Shown here: positions 34,768-48,900 of the stretch, piece by piece
Position numbering within the stretch: position 1 is the stretch's first letter
How the letters are laid out: the number at the start of each line of letters is the position of its first letter
From: Lithospermum erythrorhizon
Taxonomy: Eukaryota > Streptophyta > Magnoliopsida > Boraginales > Boraginaceae
NCBI GenBank assembly: GCA_019722365.1
Contig: JADFUC010001213.1
Coordinates: 304,283-368,282 of the forward strand
Direction: 5' to 3'
Length of the DNA: 64,000 nucleotides
The notes under the pieces: model-generated
What the model was told of the DNA's origin: nothing
The model's database searches: none
What the model saw: the letters and a program-made list of their open reading frames with translations, nothing else
Translations under genes and position numbers: made by a program

Positions 34768-34905
34768 ACATATTATATATACAATAAGAAGAGAGTGAAT
34801 AAATATGGTGGGGTATATATTGTATATACAATGAGAATAGAGTGAATAAATATGGTAGGTATATATTGTATATACAATGAGAAGAGAGTGAATAAATATG
34901 GTAGG
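34768..34905. repeat. Tandem repeat, three units of about 45 bp
   Basis: Three near-identical units contain 'gaagagagtgaataaatatg' or its one-base variant, joined by 'gtaggtatatattgtatata'. Two of the junctions contain the perfect palindrome ATTGTATATACAAT. Confidence 0.9.
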
Positions 34906-35525
34906 TTATATGCTGGAGAGATGTGGATGAAAGAGAATGTGAAAAAGTATATAAATGTATAAGTACTGTGACATTAGTAAGAAAGTACTTTTATTTCATG
35001 AAAAACATACATCACAACTTAAAAAACATACATCAAAATAGAAAATGTACATCAAAGCTAAAAAAATCTATTGAAGCTACAAAACAAACATTAAAGAACT
35101 AAATTATTTTTCCAAATAGTTCGAGGCCCAACATCTTAAAAAGCTCTTTGCTCCGGTCATCAATTCTCATTACTCATAACTTAAGCCAAACATTTCATCT
35201 TCTTTAATTTGTTTGTCTCCTCTTGTTGTTTGGCTATTTTGTCTAATCGTTCAACTCTTTGTCTTTGTATTGTTTAAATTCAGTCCACTCTTCATTCACC
35301 ACTTCCAAGGCCATTCCATTATCATTCTTTTTACCATTTTTTTAGTTGCCTCCTTTTCCATTGAACGAGCAATGGATCCAATAGAGTTTGAGACACCTGC
35401 ATTACTTGTTGGTTTTAACAGCATTATAATCAAGTTCTAACTAGCGGATGCAGATCTCGAGCGCTTCACAGTTCTACAAAAACAATAAACAAAATTAATT
35501 TAAAAGTGTATACTTATTTTTGATC
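34906..35525. other. AT-rich intergenic DNA
   Basis: No gene recognised. An imperfect repeat of 'aacatacatcaaa' lies around 35004-35055. Confidence 0.5.
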
Positions 35526-36215
35526 GTTATAACAAGTTAGCGTAGCGAATTGAATTGCTCCTGATACTTTCAGCTTGAAGAGTATCTAGATAAATCGCAC
35601 GATAAATTCTCGAACTACTTCCGTACTTTTTACTAGAGCGGCAAATTATAAACTTAGGAATCAAAGATGAAAGAAAAATCTTGTTTTTCTTCCTAGAGGG
35701 GGTTGGCTATTTGGGTTGGTGGAGAGAGAGTTTTGATTTCTTGTAAATAAATATGAGCATTAGTTTTTGTTGTGTTTAATTATGTTACTTAAATGAGCAA
35801 ACAACGAGTTTAAGGAGATAAAAATTCCTCAAAACCCATCGTCTCGACGCGCAACCGACTCAAAGCCTTGAGTCATCGGGTTCGTTTTTCCGTCGAATGT
35901 TTCCTTCACGTTTCACTTTATACTCGGGAGGATTTATAGCCATTTATTAAATAATTCGATTCTTGTTTGTGTGTGACCTCTTAGGCCCAGTTAATAGTAG
36001 TATATTAAATAATATTAACGAAATATTATATTTAATATACAGATTACGAGCAGACTCTAGTAACCCCTAATCTCAACGTTAAATCCTAAAATACTAATTG
36101 TCTAACAATTAATATATATTGAACTTATATATATGTATATATATAATTTGAATGAGTAAATCGGTTGTACAATCTAAAGTGTTCATCGGGCACTTTATGA
36201 GATCGAATTTCTCAT
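35526..36215. repeat. LTR-like dispersed repeat, copy B
   Basis: The right-hand part (35990-36215) matches copy A at 6180-6480 in block order. The left-hand part, absent from copy A, contains 'gaactacttccgtacttttt' and a 'gactcaaagccttgagtc' near-palindrome (35857-35874). Together it looks like a solo or fragmentary LTR, perhaps of a copia element. Confidence 0.55.
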
Positions 36216-36221
36216 ATTTCC

Positions 36222-36937
36222 AAGATCACTCTCATGTGCTCTCTTGCCGCTACTACTAGATCGATATATTGCTCCTTTTGACCACATGCGTGGTTGATCT
36301 CGGCGATCTGCCCATCTATTAACATTAAATTAAAATTGTCATTTTTATCACTTTCATGTAGTTTATGAGTTTATTGTCAATATATCGTTCTTCGATCACC
36401 GGTTTTGTTGCATACTTTTAGTGTTATCATAAGCGTCTGTCCATTTGCCCAATATTTTGTTGATATCGATAAAATGATTTCTAGCTTGACTCATAGGCTT
36501 CAGCTCAATACAATAATCAACAATTTTATCCCGATATCTTGACTTTAAATTTATTAAGACAATGACTGTTTGTTTATATTTAATCTACCAACAAAGTAGC
36601 ACAAAATTTTGATCCCACTGCGATGGTCCATTTGGGCTTTCCTTTTGAGCAGTTGAATCCTACCCAATTGGAATCGCCGTTAACACGTGAATTACCCATA
36701 GTCATTTGTGTTGAAAATTCACGAAATTCTATTGCTCCAATATTCAGAACATTTTCATTATCTATTGGCATATAAGGTTTATAGGGGTTAGTTGAGAGGA
36801 ATATTGCATCATCGATCCATAATATGGATGATAATTTGGCACATATGAAGGCATATTGAAATTTGATTGAGATTTTGGTAGTTAAAAGGGCAACTACTTG
36901 AATTTTGAGTGTTGAAATGGATATTGTTAGGACCCAT
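36222..36937 (-). pseudogene. SANT/NAM-associated (PIF/Harbinger ORF1-like) gene relic
   Basis: From the ATG at 36937 the minus strand reads NNIHFNTQNSSSCPFNYQNL; after a shift PNYHPYYGSMMQYSS; then EFREFSTQMTMG and a KGKPKWT block; then YRDKIVDYC, HFIDINKILGKWTDAYDNTK, and near the end SSSSGKRAHES. This order (Asn-rich start, E-FSTQM-LGG, K-P-W, Y--KI--YC, NRF--IN-I--KW--AYD, DSGSSGKRSHE) is that of the plant proteins often annotated as 'glutathione S-transferase T3-like', related to the Myb/SANT-like ORF1 of PIF/Harbinger transposons. At least four frameshifts or stops are present. It ends right beside LTR-like copy B. Confidence 0.8.
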
Positions 36938-37591
36938 TTCACTAAAAAGATATTGAAAATTTAAAAACAAGAGTTCAAGGAAGTATAATAGATTATAATT
37001 ATAAAAAAAATCATCCAAATCAAATGAACCAAGTCTTTATTAATAGAATATAAAAAATAATGAATTTAGGTATATAAAAAAATATTATGAAAAATTGACT
37101 CCAAATAATTGGGAATTTGGGATGGAAAGAAAATCAGAAAAATTACACCAATCAATAAGAAAACGCCACATATCAACCATATCCTTTCTCTCTCAGCTTT
37201 GCCAGATCCATGGGCCTTGTCGGGCGGTGGGAGCCACACGCCTACGATGTCCCAATAATAGGTTACCACGTCGCGTCTCTCTTGACCTATTTCAGCATTA
37301 TTCAACAGCTATTTAATCCACCTAACATTCAACTACCTTTTCAACACTCCATTACAATAGATTTTTTTTTTTTTAAATTAATGATACAAAAGTATGATTC
37401 ACATGAGTATTGCAATTACGAATACAAATATTCTTTAACTTTAAGACATAATGTTTAGATGAGGATATTCAATTTGCACAGCTCAATGGATGTCCTCAAC
37501 TCAAGTAAGATGAAAAAATCCTACTGTATATATTTCATCTGCCCGAGATCGATACGTCCATTCTTTGATTGGTTGATTCTAAAGTCTTGGT
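36938..37591. other. Region between the SANT-like relic and starch synthase III
   Basis: No gene. The minus-strand open frame 37066-37305 has a transmembrane-like segment (IWLICGVFLLIGVIFLIFF) but no recognisable family. The starch synthase 3' UTR should lie in the right half. Confidence 0.5.
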
Positions 37592-40500
37592 TCACTTTCG
37601 CGCTGCATGATATAGTTCCAAGTAATCTAGAGCGGGTCGGTTCCAGGACCAGTCTTGCTCCATCACTCGTTTGCATAACGAGTTGAACCAGTTTCGACCA
37701 TCAAACCAAGCAGAGATTGCTCTGAGAATACCAAAACATGGGAACATAAGATTCTTAAAGAAGACCATCGGAAGTTGAAGCAAATAACAAATGCAACAGG
37801 AGTGGAATTTATGTGATCCTGTATCATTTTATTGTTGAAAGTGAAGAAGACACAAGATGTTTGTTTCTTCCAAAAGCCAATATATTACTTCAAAATTTCT
37901 TTCTCTCTTTTGTGGGGAGAATATAGTACAAGTGTACAACAGAAAGAAAATGTACTATGCAAACTTAGGGAAATAATAACGAGGATGAAGAGAGACGATT
38001 AGAGGATCTTTTATATTATTTGGAGAGATAATTATGCTTGTGGTGATATCTTAAACCTTTAAGCATGAAGTCAAACATACCAGCCGAAGATAAAAGATTT
38101 TCATATCTCAAAGGAAGAAAACAATATCATGAAAAATCTGAGATCATTTGTCATCACCTGTTCAGAGCATAGTCAACACCGGCAGTATCTGCACCATCGA
38201 AATTAAATCCATTTGGTTCAAGACCTTGTGCTTGAGCTCGTTCTTTATCATGGTCAACATCAAATACAGTATCGTAAAGTCCTATAGATGAATGCAGAAA
38301 AAAGAAACATGTGTTGAGATGTGTTGGGTTAACAACCATGTTAATACTACATAAAATGAAAACCTCACTAGTTACAGCCAGATAACTACAGCGGCATTAG
38401 AAATCACTCCAAATTAAGATTGCCACCGGTTAAAAACAGAAATCAAAAGAAAAGCAAACAAAAAACAAACACTGCTTTTGACACTAAACTTCCATTAGAC
38501 TGATGCAACTCTGCACAAGGATCATCAATAATACCTCCTGTTTTACGGACAACTGGGATAGAACCATATCTCATTGCAGTGAGTTGAGTTAGACCACATG
38601 GCTCAAAGATTGAAGGGACTAAAATGAAATCTGCACCAACATATATCTGAAGCAACAATTAAATAAATGAGTAACTACAAGTAGCCATGGATAAACTCAA
38701 CACTAATAATAAGTTTATGTTAACTACCAAGTGAGAAAGAGGCTCATCAAAGGTCAGACAGAGACGAGCCCGGTCATTGTGCGTAGAATGCAAGTGGTTT
38801 GCCATATTGACAAAATCAGCTTGTATGCGAGGGTCAGGAGCTGAACCTAACAAGACAATCTACAGAAAAGCCACAAAAGGTGCAGTTAATATAGCATTTC
38901 CACAACATTCACTTCTTGCAAGGGTCGTCAGATCTTGGGCTCCAACTTGAAATGAAATGGCTAAATGATATGGTATGACAGAAACTTGTATGGCAGTATG
39001 GTTATTGAAAAATTTATCTATGTGGCATCAATACAACCACACTTGCGACGCAGAGTGTTAAAATATAACACCATTTCTCAAATGATTGGCACAGATTGCT
39101 TGACATATAATGGAGATACCCTCAATGACATAGTTAAAAATGATACAATCTCACACACGTTTAACTCAATGATAGGAATGTCTGATATTGAATAAGAAGA
39201 AGCTTTAGCTGTACATTAAGTATAATGGATCTCAATAATGAGTATACCCCCTTCGTACCAGATTCAGATAAACATTCGTATCTCGTATTGAATCGTACCC
39301 TGTTTCAGGTGACTATGGAAGTAGCATTTCCATACCCTAGGGAGTCAAAGATTCTATATTCTCTAGCTCCTGGATAGAATTGAATCAATTAAAATGGCTC
39401 ATTACACTATCTACGCTTCTTATCTAGTGTGAAGTAATAGATAGTGGCCATCCAATCAGAATGTTCTAGTTATTATATTCCAATATACCAACCTCCCCCA
39501 AACCTTCAAAAACAATTCATACTCCAAGAATCTTTCAAAAAAAACTTCTACCAGGTAAAGTGAAATTGTAGTGATTTGCCTTTAATATTATATGGACTTA
39601 AGTTATATTTTTCAGGTCTATATTCCATATACTTACCCCACCTGGATAAAATAAGATTGCAGGCGAAAACAGAAGCAACAAGACACAAATGTTGTAGATC
39701 TTGATATACTAATCACATCAGGAATTTTCAGTTAAAAAGGAGGCAACCTGTCCATTACGTTCCAATGTGCGCCCAATAGCATGCTTAATGAGATGAATTC
39801 CTTTCTGATGAGTTAAGCGAGTGATGATCCCCACTAATGGAAGATCAGCTCTTTTCAGACCAAGTCTTTGTTGTAAAGCATCTTTTGCAGCCCGTTTTCC
39901 TTCAACAACATTTTCAGAGGTGTATGATATCTGTAATGACAATGAATCCGTTCAGACCACAATATACCAGATAATTCACCAAGAATTTTAAGAGCCACCA
40001 ACCACCAGTTCTGTTTTATGGGATTGTGATTTCCAATTTACAATGCAGCACACTTGTTGGGAGAGAGCATATACCCCTATACTGCACAACTCATCTTTAG
40101 CATGTTCTGATGTTGATTACAAATGTTTTACAACTTGGCAGGACTCGACACTTACAATATCAGAATTTGGTGTTTTTTCTAAGTCATTTAAGGAGGATCA
40201 ATAGTGGTTCCTAGTTACCACTGTGATGACTCGAATCCCTTACCTTTCAGTTAGAGGTAAAGCACCTTACCACTACACAACAATTCGTTGTCGATATAAA
40301 AAATTGGTTGTTGTGAGTTAAAGGTTACACTTACAGGAATATCTTTTTCATCATTTAGCAACTGACTTGATATATATATATATATATATATTAGAAAAAT
40401 GTTGATGCTATGATTTGCATTCTGCAAAGTACACGCCAAAAATATTTTAGTTTGCAGCTAATACCAATAATTTTATGTTAGTTGAGCTGGAAAAGACAAT

Positions 40501-43500
40501 AGCATTACATTCTTAGTCGGACAGATTAACAAATAGATTACGGGAAATCTTTGTACTCACTGGTATAAACTTGTCATTGAACGGATCCCATATATCAGGG
40601 TCTATTCCATTCAGTATGCCGTGGAATTTGTACAGATAAGGAGCCACGACAGGGTTTCCTGAAACCTCCTTAGAGTAGGTTGGGGAGACCTGGAGGCAGT
40701 GAAAAGCAGTACTTAGAGAAGAAAGAGAAGACACTGGATGAGCAAAAACAAGTTGACTTCTGCATGAGCTGAACACTAAATAACTTTAGTTAACCGGACA
40801 AAGTTATATATCAGTATCTTGAGGCCACGAGTGACAATTTGACACCTTAGAAATAGTTCAAGAACTTACAGTAGTTGCCTTATCAGAGTTTAACATTGCT
40901 CTTTCAATGTTCTGAGCTCCAAATTCAAGGTTGTGGATTGTAAAAACAACACGAGCCTTGCTGAGCCCATAATTTTTATAATGTTCCTTAAACAACCAAG
41001 CAACGGGAGCACTAGACCAGTCATGGCAGTGAATAATATCCTGATATTTAAGCAAGAATAAGTCAAGAAAAACATAAACTATCGGGGGTAGGGTGACACT
41101 GAACAAATTGCTTGATAATACGGAGTAGCATAATATCAAAACATGTGCCTTCATGATTCCATGTTTCACCATCTTATTTTCTTTTCAGCTTTCTTTTTGT
41201 AATTCTTCTTAGACATGAAGATGTTAATAAACCACAAAACATAGTTAAAACAGAAATAATGAAAGGTTGGTCCAATGTAAAGAGGGAAGAGATTCTCAGA
41301 TATTCTTGGAAAAATATAGTATGCCTACCTGCATACTAGATCTCTCATATTTCAACAGAAATAAAAATATTATACCTCTTGAGGCATTACTAATCTAAAC
41401 ACAGAACTGAGAACTGTTTCAAATTGGAGCAATGGAAGAGAGAGTGAGGATATGTTGTTGGAGAAGCAGCCCCTTTAACAAAGAATTCCATTTCAACAAG
41501 AATCTTCATGAGCCAAAAACAGCTTTTCATTGATATTTAAATATCATTGGCTTCATAGTCCAGAACACCATTAAAGTAGATATAAGTATAATACGGCATA
41601 TGAATTTGCTAGGAAACACCATAACATAAATTGTTAACTTTTAGATTGATGGATAAGCTTCAGCTAAATAGTGTTCTTCAGAAAGAGAACCTACAAATTT
41701 AATGGATTTCAAAACTTACAGGGCGAAATCCATATTGCTGAAGAAACTCAAGGGCAGCATGACAAAAGAAATTAAATCGTTCTCCATCATTCGGACAGCC
41801 ATATATGCATCCTGTCCAAAAGTATCTGCAGAGTACCAAATTATACTAGCACACACAATTGAACTGCATACCAGAATTAATACCAAATCATATTGACTTC
41901 TAAATGATTCTAGTAATAATTTTTCACCAGTTTTTCCTTAAGGGGACAGCAGATGACAGCCTTAGTTGTAATATGGTGTCCTAGAAATTTTTTTCAGGAA
42001 GGTTTGCAACCTACATATTAATCATATGGACCACCAGCTAGTGATTTTTCTAGAGATATAGAAATAGATGGGCAGACATTTCCGTTGTTACTTTTTAATA
42101 ATATATTAATGATGAGCACATTTTGTAATCTCTTGAACTGTGGATGTACCCATTTTCCTTCCATAATAGATTAATCTCTCTAAGTTTCTAAAGAATATAA
42201 AATTGCATCGAGTATCTCAACGATAGAACTATTTGAAAGTACAAGAGATCTGAGTCATCTGACTAAGATTCAATAAAGGTAAAATATTATATACGCAATC
42301 AACCGAATAAATGCATTGGCATATTCAAGAAACATATGTTCCACATCACTAGGCCATTAATCTTCTTAAAAAGTAACTCTAATTGGTGTTTATGACCATT
42401 TTTAATTTTTTGCAGTTGATAATATGCAATAGCCAATTTCAAATCTTAAGCATAAGATGCAGTGATAATGAACCACTGGAAAAAGTAACAAATGGAGACT
42501 TATTAGAGAAAGAAAATAAAATTCTGCAGGAAAGAGCTCCAATGAACAACAAAACAATCCAAAACAAATAATAAAATCAATGAAGCAAATGACATTTCAC
42601 TAGGAACTGAAGCAAATGACATTCCACTAGGAACTACAGGACATATGTATAACATTCTCATTTTTATCGATAAACCACTTCAACAATTAAAGAAACAAGG
42701 AGTAAAATTGAAGTGAGCATGAGGTCTCAAATCCCAACTAGAACAATGCCCCATACCATCTTTGAACTCCAAACATTTCCATTACTTTTGAAAGTAAGTA
42801 TAATTAGGTAACTGTTTAATAAAAATTATTTATAGGGGCATCATTTTAATCAAGATAAGAGACTACAGATCTATAATTTGTTTTAAGTCTCAGTAGGATA
42901 GATACTACACACAGCTTTAGATAAATAAAGATCAACAGAAGAGGCAGGAACCTAGATAATCTATTTAACATTTCAAGCAACTCAAGGATGCTAGATCGAG
43001 ACACTGCCTTTTCTTTTATATAACCTGTGTTTCTTAATAATTATTTTTAGTCCGATGCTCCTTTTTTACATGATGTTCAACAATAACAATTCAATTGTCC
43101 CTTTATTTCGATTAGCTACGGGCTTCATGCTCTACCCTATTAGTGCTGCAATCTTTTCCAAAGATTATTAGTACATACAGCTAGGTATGACAGAAGCTCC
43201 TTTTACTTTTTATTGGCAATCTTTCATTTTTGTCTCCTAAAACATGAGCATTCTAGTAAGTGGTGTATAATTTATTTTCCAACTTAGATGTTCAGTAACC
43301 TAAAACATCAACCAATAGCAAAGGGAGTGATTCTTAGCGTTGCAACAAAACAGGGTATATATAATGTACGACATACGTAAATCAATAACTAAGATAAATG
43401 AACTGCTAATGAGCGTGCTGGTAGTTACCCATTTTGAGGCTCCAAAAAATACACAGAAACACCTTCTACTTTTCCAAACCAGACTTTTACTTCAGTCCCA

Positions 43501-45937
43501 ACCAATGAAAAGCTTGTCTGATAGTGCAAATTTTTCACCTGTTCCAAATATTATATTTTAAAAAACCTCGGACAAAAATTTCATTGCATACAGGTATCTA
43601 AGAATACGAACAAAAATCAGGCTTAACCTCAGCAGTAACAGAAAACATATTTTGTACCGCTCTTGTATTGAATCTACCGACTTACTAAAGTTAAGAAGTC
43701 TACATGCAGGGTAGAATTCCTTGGATGTGGGTCAAAAAGGTAAGAAAAGATTCTTAGGTGAGTTACCATTTGGACGCACGCCACACGGGACATCAAGATT
43801 TTTGGTGCAATTGTTATATTCAGAGTGATCTTTCTGCATAGGGCAACAAGATCATCTACAGCATTAAGGCTGTATCTGATATGTGATTATGATTTAACAT
43901 CCATATCATCTATATCCTCCTGACATGTTAAGATGTTCATTGGGGTTTGTTTTGTATCAGGAAACCTATATCACCTATATCCTGCTGCATCAGGAAACCT
44001 TTTTTCCCCTTCTTCTTCTTTCATGTTACGCCAATGTTCATCATCAACATCAACACGTTTCCATGTCCTATGGAGTCAAAGATTTTATATTCTCTGGCAC
44101 TTTGATATAATGGAATAAATCAACTACCACCCTTGGCTATATATTGTGAAGTAGAAAATAGTGTTTGCACTTTACTCTTGGGTCAATTGGGAAACAGTCT
44201 CCATGTTATCACAGTGTAACGACACACCAATGTTCGAAACAAAATAAATTCATTCACTTTGTCAAACCTATCCATGATAGAGAAAAGATTTCGCCATCTT
44301 CTCTTATGTTCTTATTATGGTACCAAACTCTGCCTCCATAGAATCACAATGACAAAATCAAACAAGGACCCCTTCATTATCTACCAAAGAGCAAAAAGAA
44401 AACGGTATACAAATTATTAAAATGTATCAAAATTGCATAAAACTTTAGCAGTCATGTTGAGAGAGAGATGGAGCGCTTGGAGCTTACGCTGGAAAGGTTC
44501 AAACAATCGTACTTCGGAAGGATAACATCAACAGTGTGGTTCATATCCTGGACAGCACGCGAAAGACTAGTGACAACATCTCCAAGACCTCCCACCTGCA
44601 AGAAGTGAAAATAATTTAGTAGTATTCCATACTGACAGAGTAACATAGAAAAGGGAATGGCACATTTTTCCAAAATCCGAGCCGCCCTGTAACTTAATTG
44701 TGAGGACAATGTTGTATTTCGTATCAGTCTGTTGTAAATTATACTAACCCAGTATGTCAATCTTACGATATTACTTCTTAAAGAGCAACTAATGGTAATC
44801 ATTTATCCATGCTAGTGTTTCTATTAGAAATCTCGAACAACTCTCTTGATTGAGAATAATGAGTACACTAAGAGCCATCTAAAATGACCAATACTATTTT
44901 TCTCTCAAATGATCAAAATGAATCTAGAAATGTTTAATAATTGTTTACTATATTGCTAAGGTACATCATACATGATGAACAAACAGCTGTATATAAATTT
45001 TCTGTATCATAAGATAACAAATCATGAGCATCTTGTGCTTCTCCATGATATATTTATGAAGCGAAATTTACCTTTGCAATAGGTGCCATTTCAACTGCTA
45101 CATGCACTATGTGCATAGGGGGTTCTTTTGTGACTCCACCAAAGACTGGTATATGATAGTCCATGCCATTTTTGTTATCGAAAATCCCCCCATCCAAGCT
45201 TTCAGAGAACACAAAATCCATCATATATGCATCCAGCGGGACCTTGACTGCCATAGAAATACAGCAAGCATGAGAAAGGAAGCAAGGATATCAAAGAGGC
45301 AAAATAGAACTTATCAACATGGGAGACATCATTTTGTGCATCTGCGACTTCAATTTCAAGTTACCAAACAAAGAAACATATAATATTGGGGAGGCAGAAT
45401 ATTGCATTAATAGTTGGAGTTAAACCAAATGCGTTATGAGTAAATTAGCAGTTGCATTAATAGTTGGAGTTAAACAAAATGCCTTATGAGTAACTTACCA
45501 GTTGTTTTAACATGAGATATGTTTTCAGCTGGCACCATTTTTTGCGGAGGTAATGGACCAAAGCGGTGCGTCCAGCGGTTGAACGAGCCTCTGAACCAGA
45601 TTTCAGGTTTTCCATTTAAAACGGTGCTCTCAGGATTATAATAAACAGTCACCGGTTTCCCAGCTTCGACATTAAGAGGTTCTGTATACACAATGTGCTT
45701 TTGAGACAACAGAAATGTTTTCAACGTCTTCTCCTTTATTGCAGCCTTCATTTGAGACGTCTTTTCAACCTATCATAGGAACAAAGGCTATCCCCGAATG
45801 AATTATATAATGTAGGAACCTAGACTTGAATCTTCTGTAGATATGATCACCCAAGAATATAAATTGACGTGGTCCCTGAGAGGATTTCTAGAAGAATTAT
45901 CACAATAACAGAGCTTGAGCAAGTAGAGAGTGTCTGG

Positions 45938-45970
<33 letters not shown>

Positions 45971-48900
45971 AATAACTGACCTTAGCACGAATCGCTTCCT
46001 CTCTTAACCGTCTCTCCTCCTGGAGTCGTTTGTATAAATTATGTTCTTCCTCAACCCAATAGAGATCTTCAGAGATGCGTTGTGATACAATAGCATGAAA
46101 ATCTTGGAAATTGTTGTTGTCATATACCATGGCATCCTGAGGGGGACCATCAGCGAAAACCCAATCCAAGACCAGAGCGTGATCAGGCACAATAACTATT
46201 TAAGCCACACGTTACATGAATTTCAAATTTCAGGTAGTTAATAGAATCAAGAAATCAAGCACAACATTGAAATTTTTATTCTCTTCTTTTACCTACTTGT
46301 GTTCATAATTATTCTTCACAAACTATTCTAATAATGATAAATATGTTAGGCAAGAATCCCCTTCATTATACTCTCTCATGCTTAATATATTCTTCTTGCA
46401 GTTGGATTAGTCAGGATTAGAGATTTAGAGCCATAGGTGGAATCTAAAAGAGCCTTTTTTTCTATCTTGAAAGGCAAACCTTTCTACTGAAAATTAGTGA
46501 GCTAAAGATCTAAAACTTTGTCATACTCTATCAAGATTATGGATGTAACCAAACAAACAGACAAGCACCAAAAACATTTCACAAGACGACCAAATAAGAA
46601 CAATACAAGGTAATGATAAATATTGTTGTTTTTCCTCCAGGAGATAAGTTTGACACTTCAGGCCTCAACTACTTAATGCATTAAGCTTACTTCAAGACTT
46701 ATTGAGACAAAAGACTTACAAATATAGCAATACCATCTCTTATTATAACACCAGTAATTTCTTTTTGTGGTTAGATTCTAATGTAACAGCCCAATATTTC
46801 TAACAAATTAATTCAATATACCATAATGCCACTCAGATCTATATAATAAGCGTTATATCACTTCCACAATCCAAGGAGTAGTGTCAAAGCTGGTAACAGA
46901 AGTAACTAATTAACCAAAACATTTCATCCTGCAGGTATAAATTCCGTGGACCACTTACCATCAGAATACCACCAGTCACCACCTTCTTTATCTGATTTGA
47001 CAAGCCTTTCAACAATGGACAAACCATCCTGCCAGTTGTTATGTCCTCCATGAACCCATATATTTGTAGAATGAATAAGTGGCCCTGTAGTCCTGTTATA
47101 GTACAACCTGACCTTGTCTGCGCTACCGAATTCACATGGTTCTATGCACCAGATATTTTCACCAGATTTCTTGGCCTTCTTTGGCAACTCTTGCAACATT
47201 CCCCTTCTCTTTGCAACTTCTTCCCTAGCTTCTGCTCTATCAGCCTCACTAGCAGCTCTCTCGGCTTCTATCCGTCTCTGCTCTTCCGCTTGCCTTTCCA
47301 TTTCAGCTTGCTCCTTGGAAAGTCTCTCAAGTTCTTTGTGTTTCTCTCCAAGCAAGAACTCTTCAAATTCAAACACACTCATACCTCCTTTCACATTTAT
47401 GCAGAAATCTTTTCTGTCATTATTCTCGTACACTTCTTTACCATTAAAAAAGACAAAATCCAGATTGTATGCTTCACGGGGTACATGTATCTGACAATAC
47501 CACCAGTCCCCATCAAGGTTAGTCTTGTTCAATTTTAGTGTAAAGGATCTCCACCTCCAGTCGTTAAAGGCTCCCATGATCAATACGTCAGGTTCATCTT
47601 TCAAAGAGGAGAGACTTCTATTAAGGAATATAGCTATATTTTCATCAGGCTTTATCCCCTCAGGATAACTAAAGACTTTATTACCTTCCAATAGATTTTT
47701 CTTAGCAAGGGTTTCCAGTGCGTTCCTATGAAAATTTGCTTCCGCTTCTAACTTCATCTTAGCATGTATTTTTTCTTTATCATGTTCTTTGTGACTGACA
47801 ATTCTTTCTTCAACTGAATCTGGACTTTGAAAATTGTGATTACTTACATCATTAGCGTGATCATGATTTAAATCATCACTATTAGAAAATTGAACTTTCT
47901 CTGTATCAACTATGGATTCCATGACTGGAACTTCCACAGCTCCATCTGAAATAATGACTGTTTCTAGTGACTCATTGTTTTCGTATTTCATCTCCTTGCT
48001 TCTAATGAAACCCATTTGCTCCCTTTGAACAACATCATTCCCGACTTCCCACTGTTCTTCAAAATCACCTTTTGCAGTCCCAAAACTTTCCGTAGAAGTA
48101 CCCGACTCCTTGTCTTCTGATGGCAATCTGCTATTAAGAGATTTTATCTCATTTTCCAACACTCGACTTGCTCTCTCTGATCCTTCAACATTCTTCATAA
48201 TGTGGGTACTCGTGTCATCTTCTCCCATCCCTTTTGACAGCACAGTCTCAGAAATTTCTTTTTCTTCATTGTTTTTCTGGTCCCTTTTTTGTGTGCCCAA
48301 TCCAGTGGATGGTTTTGGCATGAAACCCTTAGGGTCAGAGCTCTTAATCCTTGAAGTAATATTTTTCCTTGGCCTTCTTCTTGAAAATTCTGAAATTTCA
48401 AATAATTTGAAACTAAATTGATTACTATATACAACAAAATTAAATTCCAGTAAACTAATAAAACGGATGAATTGAAATAACCAACCTTCACTTGCTACAA
48501 TTGCACTGGAACCCACCTCAGCCATTCGATTCAGGACAAGAAGACCGGGTATCAATATCAACACATAACCAAACACCAAATGCAAATTTTAGTTAATTAC
48601 TACAACGTCAACACCAACATGTCCTGGGGTCGATGTCCCAATGCCTCAAGAGGCTCCCACCCAAGTGTGGTAAGCACGCAATTACGTTACGCAGATAAAG
48701 AACGGTACCATTTTGATGTATTCCATTATCTCCGCAAGAGCCTTGGTAATCGACATTAATAACTGTAACGCAAAAAGGATGATGATTATGTATACTTAGC
48801 TTATGTAGAATTATGGATGCTTCTAACTAGTACTTGTCAAATCATTGCCATTATACCAAACTGATAGTAACAAGACCAGGTAAAGATCAAGAACATAAAT

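Noticed and set aside
36580..36942. 120-codon open frame as an intact gene
   Set aside because: Only its last third is in the family frame (EFREFSTQMTMG onward); the first part is a shifted reading of the SANT-like relic.
47041..47538. 165-codon open frame, plus strand
   Set aside because: Antisense shadow of the large starch synthase III exon 3, whose codon use creates it.
46924..48585. Uninterrupted 553-codon reading as a single exon of starch synthase III
   Set aside because: It reads through an intron (48390-48485), giving a hydrophobic stretch foreign to the family, and past the donor at 46959; spliced exons fit the protein better.
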